From Ceratobasidium sp. AG-K (lineage: Eukaryota > Basidiomycota > Agaricomycetes > Cantharellales > Ceratobasidiaceae), in contig JAWNGF010000010.1 of assembly GCA_037039685.1 (NCBI GenBank), forward strand, positions 1,302,001-1,366,000: 64,000 nucleotides of DNA, written 5' to 3'. Position numbers and translations under genes: made by a program. This document shows positions 1-8,998 of this stretch, in pieces; the stretch's first letter is position 1, and each line of letters opens with the position of its first letter. The notes under the pieces were generated by a model, which saw only the letters and a program-made list of their open reading frames with translations, made no database searches and was not told where the DNA came from.

Positions 1-1212
1 GAATTGGTCTCAAGAACTTACTACTGGCCAACCATGAAGAAATTTGTCAACTCTTATGTGTCACACTGCGAAACATGCATTCAAGTTAAATCATCAAACC
101 AACTCCCCACAGGACTACTGCGTCCTTTACATATTCCTGAGAGACCTTGGGAAGAGATCTCCTACGACATGATTGTAGGGCTCCCAGAATCAGAAGGATA
201 TGACGCAATCTTGACAGTAGTAGATTGGTTCTCCAAGATGGCACACTATCTCCCTTGCAAATCAACGGCCACAGCAGTAGACATAGCCAATATCTTTGTT
301 GCAAACATTTGGAAACTTCACGGCACCCCAAAAGCAACAGTCTCAGATAGAGGATCCACTTTCAACTCAAAGTTCATTAGACATCTGTACAAACAGTTGG
401 ACGTAAAACCTACCTTCAGCACAGCCTACCATCCAAGGACAGACGGACAGTCAGAACGGGCAAACCAAGTCGTTGAAATCTTTATCAGGGCTTTTGTCAA
501 CCATAGGCAAAACGACTGGGTGGCCCTGCTCCCTATGGCAGAATTTGCTTACAACAATGGAATCCAAGCATCCACTGGCAAAACCCCTTTCCAAATCTGC
601 CAGGGTTTCAACCCTAGAATGAACATTGGGGAAGAATCAGACTATACTGTTCCTGAAGCTGATGCCCATGCGGAATTCCTGTTGAAAGGATACAACAAAG
701 TCAAAGCCGCCCTCATTCTAGCAAATCAGTCCTATAAACACTACTTTGATAAAGGAGCCAAAGAACCAGAAGAGATAAACCTGGGAGATAAAGTCTGGCT
801 TAATCATCAGAACATTTCCACAGACAGACCTTCAGTAAAACTCTCCCACAAAGTTTTAGGCCCTTACAAAGTAATGGAAAAAGTAGGGACTCATGCCTTT
901 AGACTGGAATTACCAAAATCAATGAAGATTCATCCTGTCTTCCACGTCATGCTGCTCAAGAAATACCACTCTGATCCCCACAGCCGCGAACCCGCTCAAC
1001 CACCCCCTATTGTCACACAAGAAGGAGAAGAAGAGTGGGAAGTCAAAGAGATCCTTAATTCCAAGAAAATCCACCGTCAACTCCACTATTACGTCAAGTG
1101 GAAAGGATACTCTCATGCAGACAACTCTTGGCAATCAAAGGAAGATCTCAAGAACGCTCCTGAACTGGTTGATAAATTTCACAAACTCCACCCCACCGCG
1201 CCAGGCCCTTAG
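1..1212 (+). CDS. Pol polyprotein, C-terminal part: integrase and chromodomain (partial)
   Basis: The open frame enters from the left edge and ends at TAG 1210-1212. It starts just before the integrase zinc-binding pair HCETC, then has the catalytic core with the two Asp and the Glu (motifs VVDWFSKMAHY, SDRGSTFNSK, YHPRTDGQSERAN), a GPY/F-like module and a C-terminal chromodomain (EEEWEVKEIL, YYVKWKGYSHADNSW). The chromodomain of chromoviral integrases directs integration to chromatin carrying particular histone marks. It differs from the complete copy at 8999-12379 by only scattered substitutions and has no stop or frameshift, so it is recent. Confidence 0.93.
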   Translation, partial: ELVSRTYYWPTMKKFVNSYVSHCETCIQVKSSNQLPTGLLRPLHIPERPWEEISYDMIVGLPESEGYDAILTVVDWFSKMAHYLPCKSTATAVDIANIFVANIWKLHGTPKATVSDRGSTFNSKFIRHLYKQLDVKPTFSTAYHPRTDGQSERANQVVEIFIRAFVNHRQNDWVALLPMAEFAYNNGIQASTGKTPFQICQGFNPRMNIGEESDYTVPEADAHAEFLLKGYNKVKAALILANQSYKHYFDKGAKEPEEINLGDKVWLNHQNISTDRPSVKLSHKVLGPYKVMEKVGTHAFRLELPKSMKIHPVFHVMLLKKYHSDPHSREPAQPPPIVTQEGEEEWEVKEILNSKKIHRQLHYYVKWKGYSHADNSWQSKEDLKNAPELVDKFHKLHPTAPGP

Positions 1213-1222
1213 GAGGGGGTAA

Positions 1223-1635
1223 TGTCATGAGCTGACTAAGCTCAGACATTTTATTCTGATTTTATATCTTTTTTTCCGAACACTTTCCTTTTTTGGTACA
1301 AATGTCCTCTGGCGCTTAACTTGTATCATGTGATGTATTTGTCTTTTCATTTGATATTGGTGATGCTTCCGGAACTTCCAGAATGTCGAGTCATATCTCT
1401 TATCTTGCTTATCATTGGTTGTACTCGGCTTTCCCACACTGATAGATGATGACGTGGCCTTGACCCCTCATGTATATAAACCCAGAGGTCAAGCCGGTTA
1501 ACAACAAGGCTTGACCTCCTCTCCACTAGGACTTGCTCAATCAAATCCTCTTACTATCACTACTCCTTGGGTTCTAAGACTTGTCTAAGTCGAACCCCTT
1601 AACCTTTATACACCTAATTGACCCAAGTCGGGACA
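1223..1635 (+). repeat. Family A LTR (3' LTR)
   Basis: 413 bp, starting TGTCATGAGC and ending GGGACA (TG...CA), nearly identical to the LTRs at 5853-6266 and 12390-12803. It is preceded by the polypurine stretch AGGAGGGGGTAA, the plus-strand primer. It contains a TATA box (TGTATATAAA) followed by AAGGCTTGACCT, the presumed start of the transcript. Confidence 0.95.
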
Positions 1636-1636
1636 A

Positions 1637-1948
1637 ATGGGACGCTACCAGAGGGAAGGGTTTGAATGGAAGCCATACTGGTGGCAGGAGGAGGACGTGG
1701 ATGTGTCGCAATGGAAGGAGGTGGAAGGTGATGCACATATGTGGGATAAGGATTTTGTGGAAGAGCAGGAGAGGGTTTTGGATTGGTCAAAGGCAGACTG
1801 GACAAAGCCGGAGGTATGAGAGGCATGGGAAGATTTCTGCGATGAGCTGGGGAACACAGTGTTCAACCCCATTGACTTGACCATCAAGGAGGACAAGGGC
1901 CTGGAAGAGCATTTACTCGCCAAAAGCAAAGCTTGCGAGATCCAGTGA
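1637..1948 (+). pseudogene. 3' remnant of family B retrotransposon ORF3
   Basis: The frame (start of similarity GRYQREGFEWKPYWW) matches the C-terminal 100 residues of the third ORF of the complete family B element at 24846-25610 (GRYQKEKFEWAPNWW). Shared landmarks are EQERVLDWSKADWT and NPIDLT. An in-frame TGA at 1817-1819 interrupts it; the frame then resumes and ends at TGA 1946-1948. The 5' part was separated by insertion of the family A element whose LTR ends at 1635. No known domain is recognised. Confidence 0.8.
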
Positions 1949-1973
1949 AGCCCATCCAGGTCCCCTAGACAGA

Positions 1974-1990
1974 CTCTTGGGGGGGAGTAA
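1974..1990 (+). promoter_or_regulatory. Polypurine tract of the left family B element
   Basis: A G-rich run (CTTGGGGGGGAGTAA) lies directly before the TGTTGTGAGCC start of the family B LTR, the position of the plus-strand primer in LTR retrotransposons. The complete B copy has the equivalent AGGGGGGAGCAA at the same place. Confidence 0.7.
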
Positions 1991-2124
1991 TGTTGTGAGC
2001 CAGCTCCCTCCATTGGACTTGTCTGTTGTCTTGCCTGCTTGTACTTTGCCTTGTGTTGTGTTTCTGTTTCCGTCCGCTGTGTTGCCACCTTCTTGTGGTT
2101 CTTTTCTGTTACACCAAGTAATGC

Positions 2125-2132
2125 GGCTGTGC
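2125..2132. repeat. Target-site duplication of the hAT element (left)
   Basis: GGCTGTGC, identical to 15451-15458. Eight bp is the hallmark duplication length of hAT transposons. Confidence 0.95.
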
Positions 2133-2144
2133 TAGAGATGGCAT

Positions 2145-2470
2145 ATGGGTCAGTCACAAGGATCCGTACCCGTGGACAGGGATCCTGGGAACTGACTCTC
2201 TCCTGAGACCGTCCCGTGTCCCGGGCAGCACAGCCACAGCAGGAGCCGGTCCCGTGGTTGGCCCGTGGTCCCGTGAATCGACAGGTCTCTTGTGTTACAT
2301 GGGTCTTGCGAGTCCTGCAGGCTCACGGATCCGTGGGCCGGGGTTCCCAGGTAGCTCAGCCACATCGGTACATGAGTTTGTGGTACACGGGTTCCTGGTA
2401 CTCTGGTTCATGGTTCACAAGCTGGCAATTTTGTACTGCCAGGGGTTCCCAAACAATAGAACGTGCAGCC
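2145..2470. repeat. hAT left subterminal repeat region
   Basis: A GC-rich stretch filled with variants of CCCGTGG, GGATCC and ACGGGT in both orientations. The same words fill the right end of this element (about 14900-15438) and both ends of the small hAT at 15918-17227. In hAT elements such subterminal clusters bind transposase; that role is inferred here. Confidence 0.7.
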
Positions 2471-2661
2471 CGTGTGAGGACTTGCACTGAGTTTCCATGG
2501 CCAACAACATCCCAGTGACCTCAAACTTGTGTTCTTGAAGCTCAAGACAGTCTGTATAAGGATTAGAAAGCATAGTATATTGAGAATCTATCTAGAATAC
2601 GAACAAACCAAACAATGAGAGAATAAAGAATAAACCCTGTGACGATAACATTACTCAGTAC

Positions 2662-5600
2662 CTAGTCTTTGAAGTCATCAACATTGATATCGGAGGATGC
2701 ATCCAATACATCATCATCATCCGTCTCTCCGTCTTCCGTTTCCTCCTCTGACTCTGCACCAGCAGCAATCGCCTCCGCCTCCGCTTCAGCGGCCTGCATC
2801 TGTGCCTTTACCGCTTTCGCACGAGCCGTAGCTTGTGCCTTTTCACGAGCACAATGGTGCGCTTTAGCCAGGGTTCCAGGAGGCACCAGGTTTGCCCGGG
2901 AGTACGCACCCAACGATGCCGTCGACTGGACTGTGTATGCTGACATGTTGTGCCGGTGCTTGCTAACCAGGTTGCTAACGAACGAAAAGGCCCGTTCAAC
3001 TTCTACGCTTGTAGCTAAACCGCCTGTCAGCAACTAGAAGATGTGGTCAACACGCTGGACACGTACCTGGGGCTCCCAGGACATCTAGAGCCATCTGTGT
3101 GAGGCCGTAGTGTTTGTCGCCTGCAAGGCATTGTGCGTACCACCACGCAAGTGGGTTGACAGGCTTGACGCGCCCGCCTTTTGTCCGTTTGAGTGTAGGT
3201 TTGCCTGTATAGGAATTTCAGTATCATAACCAGAAATGGTGTTCAAATAGTTACCTGTAATGAATCCCGTAACCGGATCGACAGGTTTATTGTTCTCGTC
3301 GGCGAGGGACCTGTAAATATTGTCCGCAAACGACTGTAAAACCCAAAAGAAGGATTTGTCAACACCAAACGAGATGAGCTGGTTCAGCACTAACCGAGTA
3401 CCCAAACTGTGACTGCGAGGACGTATCGTCACCATTGGCATAGTTGTTGGGCTTATAGTATTTGGTCCAATACTCGACTGCAATGTCACTCACCTCCTCA
3501 ATCCACTCGGTTTTCCAATCGAGTCGTAGGAGGTACGCCTGTCGATTTGAGGGATGTAGCACTAAACAAATAGCTTTGGGTTAGCCCACACCGGAGATGA
3601 GCAAGGTGACTTACAAATTGCCAGACGGTACAAATGCGACGAATCAGAGATCGCATAGTACTTATTTAATTTAAGCCGAGCACGATTGGCTGCTTGCCGC
3701 GCCCATAGCGGCAAGGTTTCATCTTCAGCCATGTTGGAGTACTCGTGGTTGAGGCTGTCGTAGTGGACGAGCGTGTCGGCAAGCATGGGAACATTCGCCC
3801 TCGAGAGAATTTCGGTGAGCGTTGTAAGTGGCTATGTGATTGGACATATCAGCAAAGAATATATGGTCGTGCGGCAAGATGAGCTTACCTGTAGTAGTCA
3901 AAGCAAGAGTTTCATTGCTTTTAACTCTTCCTTCGACAGTCGCTTCTTGGCGGGAACCTCGCCAGATTTCTGAAACGCAAGGCTAGGGGTGTTCGTGAGT
4001 GAAAAGGAGATATTGCCATCAGCGAGCGTTACTTACATTCCTGCTTCGAGACGCGTCGCCTCCTTGATCATCATCGCTGTTGAATTCCAGTGTGGAGAGA
4101 CGTCGCGTGGGATGTTGTGTGGCGTTGAGAGACCCAGCCCGGCGCATTCGTCCTGGAACGCATCCCTAAAACGGGGGGAGAACCGTAGTTTGCGGGCGAG
4201 CCATGCAATCTGCAAATTGTGTCAGCAGTGTGGCGACGAAAATCAGAGACTGAGACTCACCTTGTCAAGCGCTTTTAGCGCGCCCTTAAGTTCCTTCTTG
4301 TCACGGGAACCCGCGGTCATGTTGGGCACATAGACGTCCGCAAGGTCGTCGTTGTCGTCGCTCTTGTTGCTCTTGTCACCCTCGTCAAGTGTACGTGAAG
4401 GGGCTGTACCATTGTCTTCGCCCGTCTCGTCCTATTCAACATGTAAACACATTAGCTACAAATAAACTAGGCGTGTTGAACTTACCTCGGCGGTGAAGTC
4501 GAAGTCGGGATCGTCAGCAGCCCCGGCTTTGTTGTTGTTGTCGTCTTCTTTGTCCGATCCAGAGAGGGTGTCGCCCTGTGCGTCCGCTTCCTTATCAGCT
4601 GTGGCCTCAGCTTCGGCACGCTTGCGCACAAAGGGTGCCGCGATTGCCTAACGTTGGATAACGCGTGGGTCAGTGGAAGAAAACAGCCAGTAGACGAGGG
4701 AAAGGCGATGAGTACGGTGGGGAAGAGCATCTGGTGGCCGTTTGTTGAACGCCCAGACATCGCTGAAACACGTACCTTGGAGGTCAAATTGAGTATATGG
4801 GGGACACAATGTACACGTGCCACCGGGCCGGTAAGTCGCTTCATTTTGAATTTCTTGAAGCGATTCATCATATTGCCATTATTTGAGGCGTTGTCACATA
4901 CAACGCCCCATACCTGGCACTTGCTTTCAGCCGTCTGCACGACGTCTTTGGGTTTGAACTCACCCGATTGTGTATGTCGAAATGGTGTAACACCTGATAA
5001 ACGGTGTTCACTAGGGCAACTCCAGTATGCTTACCAGCAAAGCTACGGAATGAACGTCAATCGGCGAACGGCGATAAAATTTGCTGATACACGTACTTAA
5101 GACACTCGAGGACAAAGCGTTCCATTTGGAGCGAGTTGTCCTTGACGACAGGATAAAAAACCACAATGCCCAAGTAATCATGCCCGTTGGCAGCCTGGCA
5201 CAGGTCAAGCGCAATGTGTAAAGCACCCACAACATCCTAGGATATGCCGGACAAACGTAAGCGAAGCGGTGTTTGACGTGAGTTAACGACGTACAGAAAG
5301 CATTGTCTTGATCACCCTTTGAGTCATCTGGTAAAGTGTGATTATGTCTCTCACGAGGGTCTTGCAATGCGGGAGCATCTTAACCACCTTGCGGGACATA
5401 AGCTTATGGAGCTAAGAGGCCGGTCAGTAATGCATAATTTTAAGGTGGTTGACTCACATATTGATCGTTGATTGTCCCAAATGATTGGCCGTCCTCGCAA
5501 ACCCAAAGAGCGGTGTATTCGCGGACCTCATAGTTGGTGGGCGGTGCGCTGCTGCCGGTGATTCCATACTCGGTCAGGAGGCCCTGATGCTTGCAGAGCT

Positions 5601-5852
5601 TGCATCGCGCATGGTGTTTGAGCAGGGATGAAGTGCCGGAGTCACCAATTGGTCTTGTGACCCGCTTGCGGCAACTAAGTACACAATTAATATAGAAGGA
5701 TGCTCGTGTTATGATAGGGACTGACCTTTTGCATACAAACACATGCACCGTATATTTCTTGCCTTTGACCTTTGGCTTGACGAGCTTTGGCAATTCGAAC
5801 GTGGCATACGCGCTGGAAGTGCTTTTCTTGATTCGCTCAATTGATGCGGCTT
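2662..5852 (-). pseudogene. hAT transposase, main part (exons 3' of the Ty3 insertion)
   Basis: Read on the minus strand from 5852 to the stop at 2662. Visible in order: a BED-type zinc finger split by an intron (FVCK, then CRKRVTRP, SLLKHHARCKLC); a catalytic region with an acidic residue in HIALDL; VVCDNASNNGN; a KELKGALKALDK helix; SPHWNSTAMM; and the C-terminal dimerisation block TSVEVERAFSF (about 2985-3010), ending in an acidic tail. About ten short introns separate exons and I saw no stop or frameshift in the exons. The enzyme would cut and paste the element in the nucleus. The gene is disrupted because a 7-kb retrotransposon separates it from its N-terminal exons; it could act only as a source of non-autonomous relatives if still spliced. 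Confidence 0.85.
5848..5852. repeat. Target-site duplication of Ty3 family A (left)
   Basis: GGCTT, identical to 12804-12808. Five bp is usual for Ty3/gypsy integrases. On the hAT coding strand this is AAGCC, the 3' splice site (AAG|CC) of a transposase intron. Confidence 0.95.
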
Positions 5853-6266
5853 TGTCATGAGCTGACTAAGCTCAGACATTTTATTCTGATTTTATATCTT
5901 TTTTTCCGAACACTATCCTTTTTTGGTACAAATGTCCTCTGGCGCTTAACTTGTATCATGTGATGTATTTGTCTTTCCATTTGATATTGGTGATGCTTCT
6001 GGAACTTCCAGAATGTCGAGTCATATCTCTTATCTTGCTTATCATCGGTTGTACTTGGCTTTCCCACACTGATAGATGATGACGTGGCCTTGATCCCTCA
6101 TGTATATAAACCCAGAGGTCAAGCCGGTTAACAACAAGGCTTGACCTCCTTTCCACTAGGACTTGCTAAATCAACTACTCTTATCATCACCAATCCTTGG
6201 GCTCTAAGACTTGTCCAAGTCGAGCCCCTTAACTTTTTATACACCTAATTGACCCAAGTCGGGACA
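5853..6266 (+). repeat. Family A 5' LTR
   Basis: 414 bp, TGTCATGAGC to GGGACA. The TATA box TATATAAA is at 6103-6110. AAGGCTTGACCT at 6136-6147, 33 nt after the TATA start, is the likely transcript start and is complementary to the primer-binding site just after the LTR. Confidence 0.96.
6103..6110 (+). promoter_or_regulatory. TATA box of the family A LTR promoter
   Basis: TATATAAA in the U3 part of the LTR, present at the same place in all three family A LTRs. The sequence about 33 nt downstream fits a transcription start, supported by its complementarity to the primer-binding site. Confidence 0.75.
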
Positions 6267-6268
6267 TT

Positions 6269-6280
6269 AGGTCAAGCCTT
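6269..6280 (+). promoter_or_regulatory. Primer-binding site of family A, self-priming type
   Basis: AGGTCAAGCCTT begins 2 nt after the 5' LTR and is the exact reverse complement of 6136-6147 inside the LTR, the presumed 5' end of the mRNA. It does not begin with the TGG expected of a site that pairs with a tRNA 3' CCA end. Tf1 of fission yeast and sushi-type elements prime this way; use here is inferred. Confidence 0.7.
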
Positions 6281-6756
6281 CTAAAAAAGCATCAGCCTTA
6301 AAAAAGCTCCTGCTTTTCCACCAAGTAGATAGAACGTACACGGGAAAACGGGCATAGTACAACGGACGAAGAGCTATACTTGATATAGACCAGTAGTCCC
6401 ACGTCGCTATACGCTGTCAGTGAACCCAATCATTATCCTCTTTCGGGTCATAGCGGCTTTAGTCAGCTAAATACAGCCTTATTCTGTTATACACTGTCGC
6501 TATCACGCCCGCCCAAGGCTGTTGATAACTGATAAGATCAGATAAGGAGTATATAAAGCAAAAGCTTAGCGTCTAGCACCCTTCACATCCAAATCAACAT
6601 CTCGGGGAAGCCAGATCCTCTCAAGCAAAACTGGAAAGTGGTCGGAGCACCACCCAAGTTAACACTCTCACCCATCAAGAACCACATCAACTTGTCGTTT
6701 CCATCAGTACGCACTAAAAAGGAACTTATTAGTAACTAACTAATTAACCTTAAAAA

Positions 6757-7568
6757 GTGTTCCCCACATTCTTTAGCCTCTGCAAAGCAGTCTTCAGACT
6801 AAAAGATTTCGTACTTGATCTAGACACCAAAGTCGACGAATTAAACAGTCGAATTGAAGTACTAGAAGAAGATCAAGTCGAACAAGCAGAGGATTTAAGG
6901 GTTGAACATACCAGAAACGACGAAAACCACAATCAACTCAAAGCCGATTATCAATCTCTTCATTCAAGGCTTGAGTTCATCAAAATTAACCTTGACAACA
7001 CAAACAAGCAACAAGGCAATCAAGATCGTGTCCAAAGCATAAATCTAGCTGACACCAATATTGAAGTCAAGCGCTTGCAAGAACAAACCCGCGTCTTGAT
7101 CGAAAATTGCGACCAACTTATTAAAATCCAAGAAAAACACACTCAAAAGGTCAAAACCCTCATCAACAACAACAAACGTCAGTGGCGTACTATTGAAACC
7201 CTTAAGGACAAAATCAAGGGCAAATACTGTCACCTCGCAGCAGAAGTGCGTATTCCTATTAACCCGGATTACTGCCTTCTAAATCACCTTAATACCATTG
7301 CCCCCAACCCTTTTCAGTGGGACCAAGACCTTGACTCACACAGGAACAACACAGGGAACAGCTCAGGCTAGAATCCCTAAGACTCTTTATTGAAGACGTT
7401 CATCGTAACTACATATACAAACAGTACGACAAACTAGGAGTAATCAACGTGTTGTTCTTGGAAGACAAAAATCTTGAATTGGTATTTTTGAGGAGTTTGC
7501 GCATCATTAAAGATAGGAGGGTTCAAAGAAGAATCCGTGATATTTTGTACGGCCTGGGATCTCAATAA
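6757..7568 (+). pseudogene. Leader ORF of family A upstream of gag: coiled-coil protein, frame broken
   Basis: The frame 6757-7371 (about 204 codons) has strong heptad character (residues about 20-160, e.g. VDELNSRIEVLEED and VKRLQEQTRVLIENC), predicting a long coiled coil. It starts at GTG right after a stop and contains no ATG at all. Near 7340-7370 the coding character moves to another frame (REQLRLESLRLFIEDVHRN) that runs to TAA 7566-7568, so an indel has probably broken one longer ORF. A TATA-like AGTATATAAAG lies upstream at about 6548. No family is recognised; a leader ORF of this size is unusual for Ty3/gypsy elements. Confidence 0.45.
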
Positions 7569-7592
7569 ATCTACTTTTCTCCCCGCTCCAAT

Positions 7593-8945
7593 ATGTCGAG
7601 AGCCCCATCACCCAGTCAAGGGGGATTTACCCAAATCTCAGCAACATCCGGACCCAATGTAGTTGCACATGCAATCAATGCCTTAATAGACAAAGTACGC
7701 AAAATTAACGGCCATATTAATGCCTTAAATGGTATCACCTCTACCCTAGAACAGGGAATCGACAATAATGTTGCAGATATCCATGCAATTCAAAATCAAA
7801 CTGCACAAATTGCACCCCTTCACCAATTAATGAATGCGGTATCTCAGTCACTTGCAAACCTCGGTGCAACACCCTCCACTACTGCGTCAACAACCATCCC
7901 AGGATACAAACTCAAAATGCATCCCCCAGAAGAATTTTCTGGAGATGTGGATAAATTTGATGAGTTTAAGTCGCAATGTACTTTGTACATAAATCATACA
8001 TCTCCACAAGCAACCACAGAACAAAAAATCACTTACATCATGGGTTATTGCAAGGGGCCTGCCTATGTATGGATGCAACCCGGAATTGATGAAGACACGG
8101 CAAGAAGGGGAGCAACAAATTGGCTACACGACATGGATGAATTCTGGAACGAGATGCAAGCTAGGTTTGGTGATGTTCATAAGATCGACCAATATAGACA
8201 ACTATACAAGAAATTGATCCAGAAGAACTCTGTCCAAGATTATCTACGAGACTCCGTTACTTATTCATCGGTACTTGGGTATACTGATCAAGTACTTCGT
8301 GATGATTTCTACGATGGTCTTAAGGATGAAATCAAGATGGCCATGGTGTCACAGAACTTTAAACCCCATGAAGCGACAAGGACATTCAACCAAGTTCGCG
8401 AAAGAGCCCTGGAAATTGACTCCACAATGAATGCTATTAATGCACCAAAGAAATTACAAAACCCACAAACCAGCACTTTGAAACAAACTACTCCCAAGAC
8501 AACCACGAGCACTCCAAACACCTCATTGGGTCAAAGATTCAACGTAAATGATCGTGTCTTTATGTCAAAACCTACAGGGGGGGTGCAATACGGCAAAATC
8601 TCAAGCATTACCAGAAACGCCAAGGGCCGTCCAGTTCCACAGATCTCCTGGGACGATGGGACAAAAGGAAATGTCCCTTTTGGAGCGATTCAAAAAGACA
8701 CCCAAACCAGTATCTTCAACACTCCTATCATTCAAACACCCAAATCGTCCACCCCTGCTAAAGACCCTAATGCAATGGATCTTGATGGAAAAGGAAAGGG
8801 ACCAATGATTTGCTTCACCTGCGGCGGCAAGGGACACTCAGCAAGAGTCTGTCCTTCCAAAAACACAGCCTCAGGGTTTGAAGCTCAGATTGAAGAAATC
8901 TCCTCAGACATTGAATTGGGAAAAGACGTCACCGAGGCTTATTAA
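7593..8945 (+). CDS. Gag capsid/nucleocapsid protein, family A
   Basis: 450 residues from ATG 7593 to TAA 8943-8945. The middle (about 105-270) is a retrotransposon gag domain (YKLKMHPPEEFSGD, FDEFKSQC, WNEMQARFGD, YLRDSVTYSSVLGYTDQ). A CCHC zinc knuckle CFTCGGKGHSARVC lies near residue 408. Gag assembles the virus-like particle and packages the RNA. The last codons hold the frameshift heptamer G GGA AAA (8918-8924), from which the -1 frame is open into pol. Confidence 0.93.
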   Translation: MSRAPSPSQGGFTQISATSGPNVVAHAINALIDKVRKINGHINALNGITSTLEQGIDNNVADIHAIQNQTAQIAPLHQLMNAVSQSLANLGATPSTTASTTIPGYKLKMHPPEEFSGDVDKFDEFKSQCTLYINHTSPQATTEQKITYIMGYCKGPAYVWMQPGIDEDTARRGATNWLHDMDEFWNEMQARFGDVHKIDQYRQLYKKLIQKNSVQDYLRDSVTYSSVLGYTDQVLRDDFYDGLKDEIKMAMVSQNFKPHEATRTFNQVRERALEIDSTMNAINAPKKLQNPQTSTLKQTTPKTTTSTPNTSLGQRFNVNDRVFMSKPTGGVQYGKISSITRNAKGRPVPQISWDDGTKGNVPFGAIQKDTQTSIFNTPIIQTPKSSTPAKDPNAMDLDGKGKGPMICFTCGGKGHSARVCPSKNTASGFEAQIEEISSDIELGKDVTEAY

Positions 8946-8963
8946 GGAGCCAAGTACTCGGTG
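8918..8963 (+). promoter_or_regulatory. Programmed -1 ribosomal frameshift signal between gag and pol (family A)
   Basis: The heptamer GGGAAAA (8918-8924) is in the correct phase (TTG GGA AAA in gag), fitting the X XXY YYZ rule. Five nt later comes CACCGAG (8930-8936), which can pair perfectly with CTCGGTG (8957-8963) around a 20-nt loop. After slipping, the frame is open from AGA 8924 through the pol ATG at 8999. The complete family B element has the same heptamer and spacer with a different stem. Confidence 0.72.
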
Positions 8964-8998
8964 ATATATTAGCTAGTAATATCAATGAACTAGAAATC

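Larger units (their letters stand above)
1..1635 (+). mobile_element. Ty3/gypsy family A element, 3' end (runs off the left edge)
   Basis: The integrase and chromodomain part of pol (1-1212) and a complete 3' LTR (1223-1635) are present; the rest lies left of the window. The sequence is almost identical to the same part of the complete element at 5853-12803. The 3' LTR abuts coding sequence of another element (family B ORF3 remnant, from 1637), so this copy inserted into that element. The right-hand target copy would be AATGG (1636-1640); the left copy is outside the window. Confidence 0.93.

Noticed and set aside
2216..2518. Open frames in the hAT subterminal regions (also 14869-15381 and 15715-16139)
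   Set aside because: GC-rich repeated words keep several frames open on both strands; no coding pattern.
7320..7371. Programmed frameshift in the family A leader ORF
   Set aside because: The shift region has no X XXY YYZ heptamer in phase; a simple indel explains it better.
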